This document shows positions 1-7,562 of a DNA stretch of 39,015 bases, one piece after another. Both the position numbers and the translations under genes were made by a program. The stretch is taken from contig DASQSZ010000271.1 of assembly GCA_035642125.1 (NCBI GenBank), positions 1 through 39,015 of the forward strand, given 5' to 3'. Positions within the stretch are counted from its first letter, which is position 1. Each line of letters starts with the position of its first letter. The notes under the pieces are model-generated. The model saw nothing but the letters and a program-made list of their open reading frames with translations, had not been told where the DNA came from and searched no databases. Origin of the DNA: CALAED01 sp937891035. Lineage in GTDB: Bacteria > Actinomycetota > Actinomycetes > Streptosporangiales > Streptosporangiaceae.

Positions 1-300
1 GCCGTCGCCGCCGGTGTCCCGATCCGACAGCTGCCGCAGCCGGGCGATGAGCCGGACCGCGGCCGTGACGGGATCGGCCGCCGGATGGGCGGCCAGGCGG
101 CCCTGCTCGTACCAGATGAAGTCGCGGCCGTTGCACCACACGGTCAGCTCGGGGCTGATCGACAGCACGGAAAGCCCTCGGCTGTCGCTTTGGTAGACGC
201 GACCGGGCCAATGCAGCGCGAGCTGCTGGCGCAACTGCGCGATCGCCTCCCGCGGGTCGCGCGGCTGGCCGTCCCTGATGCCGGCCCCAGGAGGTATCAC
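1..300 (-). CDS. Hypothetical protein, C-terminus cut by window edge
   Basis: Reading the minus strand from a GTG at 300 gives 100 uninterrupted codons that run off the left edge of the window, so the C-terminus is missing. The start is supported by AGGA eight bases upstream. The visible protein begins MIPPGAGIRDGQPRD (GTG read as Met) and contains an alpha/beta-looking stretch with VYQSDSRGLSVLSIS followed by LTVWCNGRDFIWY. No signal peptide or membrane segment is visible. The gene lies 35 bases downstream of the DUF1996 gene on the same strand, so the two may be co-transcribed. I do not recognise the family; codon use is typical of the genome, which supports it being real. Confidence 0.6.
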   Translation of the reverse strand, partial: MIPPGAGIRDGQPRDPREAIAQLRQQLALHWPGRVYQSDSRGLSVLSISPELTVWCNGRDFIWYEQGRLAAHPAADPVTAAVRLIARLRQLSDRDTGGDG

Positions 301-335
301 GTCAAGAATCCTGCCAGGAGATCGCGGCCAATGGA

Positions 336-1478
336 TCAGCAGTCTCGGCCTCGGTTGATGCAGCTGACGACCGAGTCCATGAGCCGCGTCGGCATCACGT
401 TCTCGAAGCTGGCGTGGTCGGTGATCGGATTATGCAGCTGTTCGGGGGCGGTGTCCACCAGGAACGAAGGACCGCGCGGCACCTTGTAGGTCAGTCGCAT
501 CCGGAGCTGCGGGATCGCCTTGGTGTCGGCCGGGCAGGCGCCGTCGGCCGCAGGGAAGACGACGTGCGTTCTGTGGTCGGCGCTGTCGGTGTTCTCGCCG
601 TCCCAGCAGCTCGGGAAGTCGAGCGTCCGCACCACCTGGCCGCCCCGGGGACAGAGGGGATATTCGGCGGTCACCCGGTTGGTGAACCCGGTGCACGACC
701 AGGCCGCCTTGGCGTCGGCGCCGTCCTGAGTGGCCGCCTTGGGGTTGCCGGTGGTCATTCGCAGGAACCTCGGCATCGCCACGACCTCCCCACGCGGGTT
801 GCCGCGGAACTGGATGAGCACCGAGGTCGGCCGGAGGACCTGTCCGACGTTCTCCCGTGACCGATCGCCGCCGGCGCCGGTCGCGTCCGGGACCCGCAGG
901 ACCGGCCAGTAGTACGTGGATCGGTCATCCAGCCGGCACGTGGTGCCCGCCGCCGCCAGGCTCTCATCGGTCGACGACGCGTTCGTCGAGAGGTTGCCGA
1001 CGTAGTCCTGCAGGTGACGCGCCCCACCGTCCACCCGGGGGGCCAGCTGGAAGTCGTCGGTGTTGTTGTGATCGTTCTCGTTGATGCCGCAGCGGGAGAC
1101 GAACGAACCGGTGGAGGCGTCCGGCCCCGCCTTGGGGGGCCGAACGGTCTTCACTCGCCTGATGTCGATGAAGTCATCCGGAACCGAGGCGCCCGTGGCG
1201 GTCGTGGGCGGTGCCGCCGACGGCGGGGGCGCCTTGGACTGCGCCGGAGCGGGCGCCGGGGAGGCCGAGGGATCGCCGGCGGAGAGGTTGAGCGGCCCGC
1301 CGCCGATGATGCCGGCCTTCATCCCCACGATGAGCCCAGCGGCGACCGCCAAAACCATGATGACCATGACGACGCCGACCCTGTTCAACGACCAGCCCGT
1401 GGGCGCGGTCGCCCGCGGAGACGCCGAGGTCTGACGTCTCTTGGCGGGGTAGTAAAGGGTCTTGGCGCGTCGTCTCAT
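336..1478 (-). CDS. DUF1996 domain protein with N-terminal membrane anchor
   Basis: The product is 380 residues. A basic N-terminus (RRRAKTLYYPAKRR) precedes one hydrophobic segment at about residues 32-52 (VGVVMVIMVLAVAAGLIVGM). A Pro/Ala/Ser-rich linker follows to about residue 95, then the DUF1996 domain. Hallmarks in order are SRCGINENDHNN, the HLQDYVGN block, GTTCRLDDRSTYYWPVLRVP and PSCWDGENTDSADHRTHVVFP. The topology suggests a type II anchor with the Cys-rich domain outside the cell. DUF1996 is common in secreted actinobacterial and fungal proteins, and its biochemical role is not established to my knowledge. The ATG at 1478 has GGAG three bases upstream. Confidence 0.85.
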   Translation of the reverse strand: MRRRAKTLYYPAKRRQTSASPRATAPTGWSLNRVGVVMVIMVLAVAAGLIVGMKAGIIGGGPLNLSAGDPSASPAPAPAQSKAPPPSAAPPTTATGASVPDDFIDIRRVKTVRPPKAGPDASTGSFVSRCGINENDHNNTDDFQLAPRVDGGARHLQDYVGNLSTNASSTDESLAAAGTTCRLDDRSTYYWPVLRVPDATGAGGDRSRENVGQVLRPTSVLIQFRGNPRGEVVAMPRFLRMTTGNPKAATQDGADAKAAWSCTGFTNRVTAEYPLCPRGGQVVRTLDFPSCWDGENTDSADHRTHVVFPAADGACPADTKAIPQLRMRLTYKVPRGPSFLVDTAPEQLHNPITDHASFENVMPTRLMDSVVSCINRGRDC

Positions 1479-1543
1479 GGACTCCTTCTCGGTTCGGGGA
1501 TCAAGACGGTCCGCCGGCGATCAATGGGGCGATCATAGGGCGC

Positions 1544-2554
1544 TCACTGGGCGGACAGGGTCGAGTCGTCGACCAAACCCGTCCGCTCGAGCAGGGTCAT
1601 CTGTTCCATGACCGTCTCCACGGCTCGCTGCGCGAATCCCCTGATCAAGGTGTTACCGGTGCTCGCGCGCGCCTGGGCGGCCAGCGCGAGCGTCTCGCTC
1701 TGCCCGGCGCGAATCCGGTTCACGAAGAGTTCGTCGTACTCCTTCCCCCGCGCGGATGACAGTTCGGTCAGCCACGCGCGCTGCTCGGCGTCGGGCCGGC
1801 CGGGCAGGGCGACGCGCAGACCGGCGGCCACCGTCCGTACCCGATCTTCGAGATCGGCGCGCTGGGCGGCGAGTTGCCGGCCCACGGACTTGACCTGCGG
1901 GCTTCCCGCCCGCTGCCCGGCCTCCTGCGCGGCCGACAGCTGCCATAGCCAGGCCTGCCTGACCTTGACCAGCAGGTCGCGGTCGGCGGCGCTGAGCGGA
2001 CCCCATTTGGTCGAGGTCCCGCCGGTGGCCGCGCCGCCGCCCGCCGCCGGTCCCGGCTTCGCCCTCGTGCCGTCGGGGGCGATGGCGAACCACACACCGT
2101 CCCTGCTTTGCCCCTTGACATCTTCGGTGCGCCGATCGCCCAGGTAGCGATAGAGCGGCCAGCCGGCCAGGGTGAGCTGCCATCTGCCGTCCGGCCGCCG
2201 AACCCTGCCGACCAGGCTCTGGTCGATGCCCTTGGTGGACAACTCGTCGCCGGCCAGCACCGGCGGCCACTTCTTGATGCAGGGTCCGACGCAGTTGGAC
2301 CGCGGCGGTTTGGCGGAGTCTTTCTCGTAGCGGTAGAGGATGTGCCCGCGGGCGTCGACCACAACGGAACCGAACCTCGCGGACGTGGCCCTCGACAGGA
2401 CCGGGCGCTTCTCCTCGCCCGTGGAGGCCGTCACGGTCGGCAGAGCGGTGCTGCCGCTTGGCGCGCCGTCATCGCCGCAGGCCCCAGCGAGCAAAGGCAC
2501 GGCAAGCACCCAGATGACGACCAGTGCCGCGCGGCTACTGCGTCGATGGTCCAC
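1544..2554 (-). CDS. Lipoprotein: COG4315 secreted-repeat domain fused to DUF4142
   Basis: From a GTG at 2554 the product is 336 residues. It starts with a lipoprotein signal (VDHRRSSRAALVVIWVLAVP, then LLAGAC with the lipidated Cys at about residue 26). The first half is the COG4315 lipoprotein domain: FGSVVVDARGHILYRYEKDS carries the Yx(F/W/Y)xxD motif, followed by CVGPCIKKWPPV, RPDGRWQLTLAGWPLYRY and WFAIAPDGT. After a Gly-rich linker comes a helical DUF4142/ferritin-like domain (about residues 190-336), ending in ERTGLVDDSTLSAQ. An in-frame start at 2683 is possible but would place the signal peptide internally and lie upstream of the ECF-type promoter at 2615-2642, so 2554 is preferred. 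It is divergent from the ECF sigma gene. The job is probably extracytoplasmic, but no function is proven for either domain. Confidence 0.82.
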   Translation of the reverse strand: MDHRRSSRAALVVIWVLAVPLLAGACGDDGAPSGSTALPTVTASTGEEKRPVLSRATSARFGSVVVDARGHILYRYEKDSAKPPRSNCVGPCIKKWPPVLAGDELSTKGIDQSLVGRVRRPDGRWQLTLAGWPLYRYLGDRRTEDVKGQSRDGVWFAIAPDGTRAKPGPAAGGGAATGGTSTKWGPLSAADRDLLVKVRQAWLWQLSAAQEAGQRAGSPQVKSVGRQLAAQRADLEDRVRTVAAGLRVALPGRPDAEQRAWLTELSSARGKEYDELFVNRIRAGQSETLALAAQARASTGNTLIRGFAQRAVETVMEQMTLLERTGLVDDSTLSAQ

Positions 2555-2614
2555 AGCCGACGTCCATCCTCGATCATCACGCCATATGGTCGCCGCTCCA
2601 TGCGGTCCGTGAGA

Positions 2615-2642
2615 GATACGTGGTGGCAACGGACGAGGTTCA
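2615..2642 (-). promoter_or_regulatory. Putative ECF-sigma promoter driving the lipoprotein gene
   Basis: On the minus strand the sequence is TGAACC, a 16-base spacer beginning TCGT, then CGTATC. A GAAC-type -35 and CGTA-type -10 with this spacing is the usual ECF arrangement. It lies about 60 bases before the GTG at 2554. A near-identical element (TGAACC, 16 bases beginning TCGT, CGTACT) precedes the second COG4315 lipoprotein at 23133-23160, which strengthens the call. The adjacent ECF factor is the obvious candidate sigma; that assignment is inference. Confidence 0.6.
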
Positions 2643-2727
2643 GCGGAAGTTGCGGCGGTTGGCGAAAGTTCTGTGAGTTGCACCAGATATCACGTTTCAA
2701 GTACGCGAGGGTCGCCGCGACGTCAAG

Positions 2728-3312
2728 ATGGCTCTCGTGGAGCGTCACGCGAGCAACAGCTTCGGGGCCGCCAAACTGGACGGGGGCGGTGGCGGCGCCA
2801 GTGGCCTGGGCGAGGATTCGGACGAGCAGTTGGTCAAGGCTCTCTACCGGGAGTTCGCCGGACCGCTGCTCGGTCACCTGCTTCCGCTCACCGGCAACGA
2901 CCGCCAATGGGCCGAGGATGTCGTCCAAGAGACGTTGTTCCGCGCCTGGCGCAACGCCGGGCGGCTGGCCCGAGACAGAGGACTGCTGTGGGCATGGCTG
3001 CTCACGGTCGCCCGCCGTATCGTGATCGATGGACGTCGGCGGCGCAGCGCGCGTCCAAGGGAAGTGGAGCCGGCGGCGCTGGACATCGTGCCGGTGCCGG
3101 ATCAGTCAGAGCAAACGCTGTCAGCCATGGTGGTCTCGGACGCGATGCGCGGTCTGAGCCGGGAGCACAGGGAGGCCATCGTGGAGACCTATTTCCACCA
3201 TCGCTCGATCAGCGAAGCCGCCCAGATCCTCGGGATTCGCCCGGGTACGGTGAAGTCCAGGGTCTACTACGGACTGCGCGCACTACGGAACGCGTTGCAA
3301 GATGAGGGGTAA
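2728..3312 (+). CDS. ECF-subfamily RNA polymerase sigma factor
   Basis: The protein has 194 residues, normal for a two-domain ECF sigma factor. Sigma2 spans about residues 34-100 (LVKALYREFAGPLLGHLL, then WAEDVVQETLFRAWRN, the -10 recognition helix region). Sigma4 spans about residues 130-188 (LSREHREAIVETYFHHRSIS, EAAQILGIRPGTVKSRVYY, a helix-turn-helix). The Gly-rich N-terminal 30 residues are unusual and the true start could be slightly downstream; the ribosome site for the ATG at 2728 is weak. The zinc anti-sigma gene follows immediately, the classic regulator/antagonist pair. A lipoprotein gene is divergent and has an ECF-type promoter. I infer an envelope or redox stress circuit, but the signal is unknown. 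Confidence 0.9.
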   Translation: MALVERHASNSFGAAKLDGGGGGASGLGEDSDEQLVKALYREFAGPLLGHLLPLTGNDRQWAEDVVQETLFRAWRNAGRLARDRGLLWAWLLTVARRIVIDGRRRRSARPREVEPAALDIVPVPDQSEQTLSAMVVSDAMRGLSREHREAIVETYFHHRSISEAAQILGIRPGTVKSRVYYGLRALRNALQDEG

Positions 3313-3316
3313 CGTG

Positions 3317-4045
3317 ATGGAGCCGCCCGCCGCGCACGCCGAGGTGGCCGCCTTCGTCCTCGGGGTTCTCGACGAAGAGGAAAACGAAATCTTCGAGGCG
3401 CATCTGGCCGATTGCGCCGACTGCCAGGCGGAGTTGCGCGCGCTGTACATCATGCCGCCGATCCTGGACGAGGCCAGGCGGCTCGACCCCTCGATCGTGG
3501 CCGGACCCGAGCCCGCGTCGGCGGTGCTCACCGGGCTGCTCGACGACGTGACGGACCTGCGCCGGCGGCGGCGCCGCCGGATCTACCTGACCGCGGCCGC
3601 CGCCGCGGCCGTCCTCGCGATCACCCCGGTGGCCACACGGGCGCTGTGGCCGGACCCGGAGTCCCAGCGCGGCCGGCCCGTGGCGGCCGCCACGGCGGCC
3701 GCGCCCGCGCCCACGCCCACCGGCACGGAGATCCTGCAGGCGACCAACCACGCCAACGCGGTCACCGCCAAGATCACTGTCAAGCCCGAGGCATGGGGTA
3801 CGCGCGTCGGCATCGAGTTGTCCGGCGTCCGCGGCCCGCTGCACTGTCAACTCGTCGTAGTCACCGACTCCGGCAAGAGCGAGGTCGTGACGAGTTGGCG
3901 GGTGCCGCCCGAACGGGGCTGGGGCGTGCCAGGCTCGCCCAACCCGCTTCGGCTCGAGGGCAATACGGGCTATTCCCGCGGTGACATCGCCCGTTTCGAG
4001 TTCCGCACGACGACCGGCCCGAACCTGCTGAACGTACCCGCCTGA
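3317..4045 (+). CDS. Zinc-binding transmembrane anti-sigma factor
   Basis: The 242-residue product starts at ATG 3317, with GAGGGG at 3304-3309 as ribosome site; an ATG at 3302 inside the sigma gene is less likely. The N-terminus is a ZAS/zf-HC2 anti-sigma domain with the H-x3-C-x2-C motif (H29, C33, C36 in EAHLADCADC). After a basic RRRRRRR stop comes one membrane segment at about residues 89-107. The outer half has an Ala/Pro/Thr linker and a beta-rich domain (ITVKPEAWGTRVGIELSGV to DIARFEFRT) resembling the sensory part of membrane anti-sigmas. It should hold the upstream ECF sigma factor inactive at the membrane and release it on an external signal. Confidence 0.9.
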   Translation: MEPPAAHAEVAAFVLGVLDEEENEIFEAHLADCADCQAELRALYIMPPILDEARRLDPSIVAGPEPASAVLTGLLDDVTDLRRRRRRRIYLTAAAAAAVLAITPVATRALWPDPESQRGRPVAAATAAAPAPTPTGTEILQATNHANAVTAKITVKPEAWGTRVGIELSGVRGPLHCQLVVVTDSGKSEVVTSWRVPPERGWGVPGSPNPLRLEGNTGYSRGDIARFEFRTTTGPNLLNVPA

Positions 4046-4057
4046 ACGCGGCTGGGC

Positions 4058-4079
4058 CGCGATCTTTGAAGAGGTCGCG
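4058..4079 (+). terminator. Hairpin after the anti-sigma gene
   Basis: CGCGATCTT and GAGGTCGCG pair with two or three G-T wobbles around a TGAA loop, 13 bases after the anti-sigma stop codon. There is no T run directly after it, so it is a weak terminator candidate. Confidence 0.4.
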
Positions 4080-4087
4080 CGCCTAAA

Positions 4088-4162
4088 ATGTACCATTGGG
4101 GCCGCCCTTTTTATGTCCCGCCTGCGGGACATTCCATCGCCGACCTGAGCCTTCTGCGCTGA
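4088..4162 (+). CDS. Possible 24-residue aromatic-rich peptide (speculative)
   Basis: An ATG at 4088 opens a 24-codon frame: MYHWGRPFYVPPAGHSIADL, then SLLR. The first nine residues contain five aromatic or His side chains, including Tyr-x-Trp spacing. P450-tailored ribosomal peptides such as biarylitides use very short precursors with cross-linked aromatic residues encoded just before a P450. The ribosome site is poor (GAGG about 13 bases upstream), the frame overlaps the inverted repeat at 4113-4132, and it lies 350 bases before the P450. It may well be chance. Confidence 0.15.
   Translation: MYHWGRPFYVPPAGHSIADLSLLR
4113..4132. promoter_or_regulatory. Perfect 9-bp inverted repeat, possible operator
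   Basis: ATGTCCCGC, two bases (CT), GCGGGACAT. The arms are perfect. A T-run (CCCTTTTT) lies on the 5' side, not the 3' side, so it does not read as a plus-strand terminator. A short-spacer dyad of this kind is typical of a dimeric repressor site. No cognate regulator is identified. Confidence 0.4.
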
Positions 4163-4510
4163 TCCATATGGCCGCCGCCGACGGTGGCTGAGCACCGTCC
4201 GATGCGGTGCAGCCACCCGCGACTTTCGTGACCTGCGATGACGCGGGCAATAATACCTGATCCCGAAGTGAATCTTGACGGCCTCCGCAAGTGGTAGTGA
4301 GGTGTATTTAGAGAGGACGGCCATAGGCAACTTACCGGGCGTAGTCCCGGCTTACCGCGGACAACCGGTCAGGCAATTGACCGGCGCGTACGATTATCGG
4401 CATTTGCCCGCGGCGACGCATTTTCGACGAGCGATCAATCGGCCAATGTCACGTCCTGCCGCGGACCCGACCCCACGATCACAATTGGCGAATTCCCGTT
4501 GGAGCAGATC

Positions 4511-5695
4511 ATGACGACGCAGGATTACCTGCCGCCGCGGACGCGTCCATTCGACCCGCCGGACATGCTGTCGGAACTTCGCGCGACCGGCCCCCTCACC
4601 AAGGTAACGATATGGGACGGCACAAAGGTGTGGTTAGTCACTGGGTACCGCGCCGCCCGCCAGCTCTTGCGCGACCCGCGCTTCAGCGTGGACGTCCGTA
4701 ATCCGGGGTTCCCCAAATTAAGCCCCGGCAGGGTCGACGTCCAGCCGACGATGAGCCGCATGGATGAGCCCCGGCACGGCGAGATCCGGCGCATGCTGGC
4801 CAACGAGTTTCTGTCCAGCCGGATCAAGAAAATGCGTCCCGTCATCACGCGAATCGTGGACGACCAAATAGATCATGTGCTCGCGACCGAGCCGCCCACC
4901 GATTTCCACGAGGAATTCTCGCTGCCCATACCGAGCCACGTGATCAGTGAATTGCTAGGCGTGCCGCCGGGCGAGCGGCAGATATTGAACGAGACCAGTG
5001 AAATTCTCCTCTCGCGGACCGCGACGAAGGAGGAGTTCGCCGCCGCCGACAAGGAGATGATCGCCCTGTGCGCGCGGCTGCTGGCGCAGAAGGAGCCGGA
5101 CTCAGCCGACGACCTGCTCAGTCGCACCCTCGCTCACGAGATGCACGCCGGCCGCCTCACCACCGAGGAGGCGCTCCACACGACTAAGCAGTTGATCGTC
5201 GCCGGACACGTGAACACGGCGAACATGATCTCGCTCGGCATGCTCACCATGCTGCTGGACCCCGAGTGGTTCCGGGCGATGCACGAACGGCCCGAAGTGG
5301 TACCTGATGCCGTCGAAGAACTGCTCCGCTTCCACACCACCGCGCACGACGGCATGCCTCGCGTCGCCACCACCGACGTGGTCATCGCCGGGACACTGAT
5401 CAAAGCGGGCGAGGGGGTCATCGTGTCCCTCGCCGCCGGCAACCGTGACGGATCAAGATTCGACAGCCCGGATGAGCTCGAGATGTCCCGCGAACTTCCG
5501 CGCAGCCATCTGGCGTTCGGGCACGGTGCCCACAAGTGCCTGGGGCAGTGGCTGGCCCGCACCGAGCTGCAGATCGCGTACTCCGCGGTGGCCCGCCGGA
5601 TTCCCACGCTGCGCTTGGCGGTGCCGTTCGAGGAGCTTTCGTTCGACGAGGACTCCCACTCCTTCGGGGTGCGCCCGCTCCCCCTCGCGTGGTAG
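4511..5695 (+). CDS. Cytochrome P450
   Basis: The protein has 394 residues, a normal soluble bacterial class I P450. Visible motifs are the substrate-access region after RMDEPRHGEIRRML, the I-helix AGHVNT (residues 231-236, with the oxygen-activating Thr236), the ExxR of the K-helix (E270-L-L-R273), and the heme loop FGHGAHKCLG with the thiolate Cys343. The I-helix Asn before the Thr is slightly unusual. The start ATG at 4511 has GGAG eight bases upstream. The aminotransferase gene begins six bases after the stop, so the two are almost certainly one transcript. The resemblance is to the large CYP105/CYP107-like actinomycete group; the substrate cannot be read from sequence. It needs a ferredoxin and reductase, which are not encoded in this window. 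Confidence 0.93.
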   Translation: MTTQDYLPPRTRPFDPPDMLSELRATGPLTKVTIWDGTKVWLVTGYRAARQLLRDPRFSVDVRNPGFPKLSPGRVDVQPTMSRMDEPRHGEIRRMLANEFLSSRIKKMRPVITRIVDDQIDHVLATEPPTDFHEEFSLPIPSHVISELLGVPPGERQILNETSEILLSRTATKEEFAAADKEMIALCARLLAQKEPDSADDLLSRTLAHEMHAGRLTTEEALHTTKQLIVAGHVNTANMISLGMLTMLLDPEWFRAMHERPEVVPDAVEELLRFHTTAHDGMPRVATTDVVIAGTLIKAGEGVIVSLAAGNRDGSRFDSPDELEMSRELPRSHLAFGHGAHKCLGQWLARTELQIAYSAVARRIPTLRLAVPFEELSFDEDSHSFGVRPLPLAW

Positions 5696-5701
5696 GCCGC
5701 G

Positions 5702-6952
5702 ATGACCGAACTCGCCACGGGCAAGCTCGCCGTCAACGGCGGCACTCCGGTCCGTACCAGGCCGTTCCCCCGCTGGCCACACCACGACGACGCCGAACGC
5801 GACGGCCTGCTGCGGGTGCTCGACCAGGGCGCGTGGGGGGGCCGGGTCGTCCGCGGGCAGGGCGAGGCGGCCGCCTTCGAGGCGGAGTTCGCCGCGCTGC
5901 ACGAGGCGCCGGCCGCGCTCGCGGTCACCAGCGGCACCCACGCCCTCCAGCTCGCGCTCGACCTGGTGGGCACCAAGCCGGGCGATGAAGTGCTCATCCC
6001 CGCGCTCACGCCGATCCCGATCGCCAACGCCGTCCGCCAGCGCGGCGCCGTACCGGTGCTCGTCGACGTGGACCCCGATACCTACTGTCTCGACCCCGAC
6101 CGGCTGGATGCCGCGCGCACCGACCGGTGCGCGGCGGTGATCGCCGTCCATCTCGGTGGCCACATCGCCGACATGGAACGCATCATCCCGTGGGCCGCCA
6201 GGTCCGGGGTGGCCGTGATCCAAGACGCCGCGCATGCCCACGGCGCGCGCTGGCGCGAGCGCGGCATCGGCGCGTTCGGCACGATCGCCACCTTCAGCTT
6301 CATGCAGACCAAGGTCATGACGGCGGGCGAGGGGGGCGCGGTGCTGCTGCCGGACGAGACCGGCGAGGCCGGCTATGAGCAGGCCTTTCCCCGGCACTGC
6401 CTCGGCCGCATGCCGTACGGCGTACCGGCGGGCTTCCATACCGCCTCGTCCAACTACCGGATCAACGAGTTCGCCGCCGCCGTGCTCCGCGCCCAACTCG
6501 CCAGGCTGCCCGAGCAGAACCGGCACCGCGAGCTGCGCTGGCGGCAGCTCGTCAAGCTCCTCGCGCATGTCCCGGGTGTGACGCCGCAGGGTCGCGACCC
6601 TCGCTGCACGACGCATCCGCACTACCTGCCGGTGCTGACGCTCGATCCAGACTCAGCCGGCGCGGTGTCCAGAGACCGCGTGGTCGCCGCGTTGCAGGCG
6701 GAGGGAATCCCGTTCTACCCGATGGGCCCGCCGGTCTATCGGTTTCCGGCGTTCTGGGACGCGCCCGCGCACCCGTCCGCCCCTTCCGCTGAGCACCTCG
6801 CCGCCGTGTGCGCCAACACCGAGCACATCGGCGGCAGAGGTTTTTGGCTCCGCCACAAAGTGCTGCTCGGCGACGAACGCGACATCCAGGATGTCGCCGA
6901 AGCGGTGGAGAAGGTCGTCGGCGCGCTCACGGCCGAGGCCGCCTCCGCATGA
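5702..6952 (+). CDS. DegT/DnrJ/EryC1/StrS-family PLP aminotransferase, AHBA-synthase-like
   Basis: The protein has 416 residues with the fold-type I sugar-aminotransferase layout. Features include LAVNGGTPVRTRPFPRWP at the N-terminus, the SGTHALQLAL cofactor-phosphate loop, QDAAHAHGARW with the pyridine-binding Asp175, and the Schiff-base lysine K204 in FSFMQTKVMTAGEGGAV. The DAAHAHGARW block and the N-terminal VNGG stretch resemble AHBA synthase and scyllo-inosose aminotransferases more than the classic sugar enzymes. It is translated directly after the P450, suggesting a two-enzyme tailoring pathway that makes and oxidises an amino sugar, aminocyclitol or aminobenzoate-type unit. No other biosynthetic core gene (PKS, NRPS, glycosyltransferase) is in the window, so the product is unknown. 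Confidence 0.9.
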   Translation: MTELATGKLAVNGGTPVRTRPFPRWPHHDDAERDGLLRVLDQGAWGGRVVRGQGEAAAFEAEFAALHEAPAALAVTSGTHALQLALDLVGTKPGDEVLIPALTPIPIANAVRQRGAVPVLVDVDPDTYCLDPDRLDAARTDRCAAVIAVHLGGHIADMERIIPWAARSGVAVIQDAAHAHGARWRERGIGAFGTIATFSFMQTKVMTAGEGGAVLLPDETGEAGYEQAFPRHCLGRMPYGVPAGFHTASSNYRINEFAAAVLRAQLARLPEQNRHRELRWRQLVKLLAHVPGVTPQGRDPRCTTHPHYLPVLTLDPDSAGAVSRDRVVAALQAEGIPFYPMGPPVYRFPAFWDAPAHPSAPSAEHLAAVCANTEHIGGRGFWLRHKVLLGDERDIQDVAEAVEKVVGALTAEAASA

Positions 6953-7032
6953 CGACCCGTTTCCCCGGGGACTCGTGCTACGGGATCATGTTCGACGGCG
7001 CCCAGCGCATGCGGTGCGACGAGGACATCCTT

Positions 7033-7509
7033 TTAACGTGTCGGCGGCCCGGCGATGACGACGCGGTGCAGCGAGTCCCTGAGCCGCTGGGCCGTGGCGT
7101 CGTCGAGCGGGGCGAGAAAGCGCCGTTCGGCCTCCTCGGCCGCGCGGCGGGCCTTGTCGAACAGCGCGCGGCCCTCGTCGGTCAGGTCGACGACGTTGTT
7201 GCGCCGATCACCCGGATGTGGGTGGCGCGCCACGATCCGCATGCGTTCCAGCTCGTCGATCAACGTCACGATCGTGGTGCGGTCGATGGCCAGCAGGCGG
7301 GCGGCCTCCTGCTGGGACAGCAGTTCGCCGCCCGCGAGCACGCTCAGCACCGCGAGATGACGGCCGTTGATGCCGTAGGGGGCCAGCGCCGCCCCCGAAA
7401 GCTCGGCCAGCCGCAGTTGGGCGTGGTCGAGCAGGAGGCCGAGCCGGCCGGCGACCGGTGCCGGCGGCCGGACGGGCTCGTAGGCGTGATCGTCGGCATG
7501 GGTGGACAC
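7033..7509 (-). CDS. MarR-family transcriptional regulator
   Basis: From a GTG at 7509 the product is 158 residues, the usual MarR size. The winged helix-turn-helix is visible as LAVLSVLAGGELLSQQEAAR, then LLAIDRTTIVTLIDELERMR (about residues 50-90). The beta-wing follows in RHPHPGDRRNNVVDLTDEG. Flanking helices for dimerisation are RLGLLLDHAQLRLAELSG at the N-terminus and APLDDATAQRLRDSLHRV at the C-terminus. The gene is convergent with the P450/aminotransferase pair, so a regulatory link to it is not implied by layout. Its upstream neighbour is the Mut7-C gene, 53 bases away on the same strand. The ligand is unknown. Confidence 0.9.
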   Translation of the reverse strand: MSTHADDHAYEPVRPPAPVAGRLGLLLDHAQLRLAELSGAALAPYGINGRHLAVLSVLAGGELLSQQEAARLLAIDRTTIVTLIDELERMRIVARHPHPGDRRNNVVDLTDEGRALFDKARRAAEEAERRFLAPLDDATAQRLRDSLHRVVIAGPPTR

Positions 7510-7562
7510 GCGACGAAGCCTAGCGCCGCACCGGTCGCCCGGGCGCCGGTCGCCCGCGATCG

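Larger units (their letters stand above)
4046..4510. other. AT-richer 465-base gap before the P450 gene
   Basis: This stretch is clearly lower in GC than its surroundings. It holds the hairpin at 4058-4079, a small open frame at 4088-4162, and a 9-bp inverted repeat at 4113-4132. An open frame of up to 79 codons (TTG at 4275 or GTG at 4302) ends in a TGA that overlaps the P450 ATG as ATGA. Its third-codon GC is only about half, so I do not call it a gene. The gap most likely contains the promoter of the P450 operon and possibly a regulator-binding site or a peptide gene. Confidence 0.6.

Noticed and set aside
4275..4514. Open frame of up to 79 codons whose TGA overlaps the P450 ATG
   Set aside because: The ATGA overlap looked like coupling, but third-codon GC is only about half and no motif is visible. 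It is probably untranslated leader.
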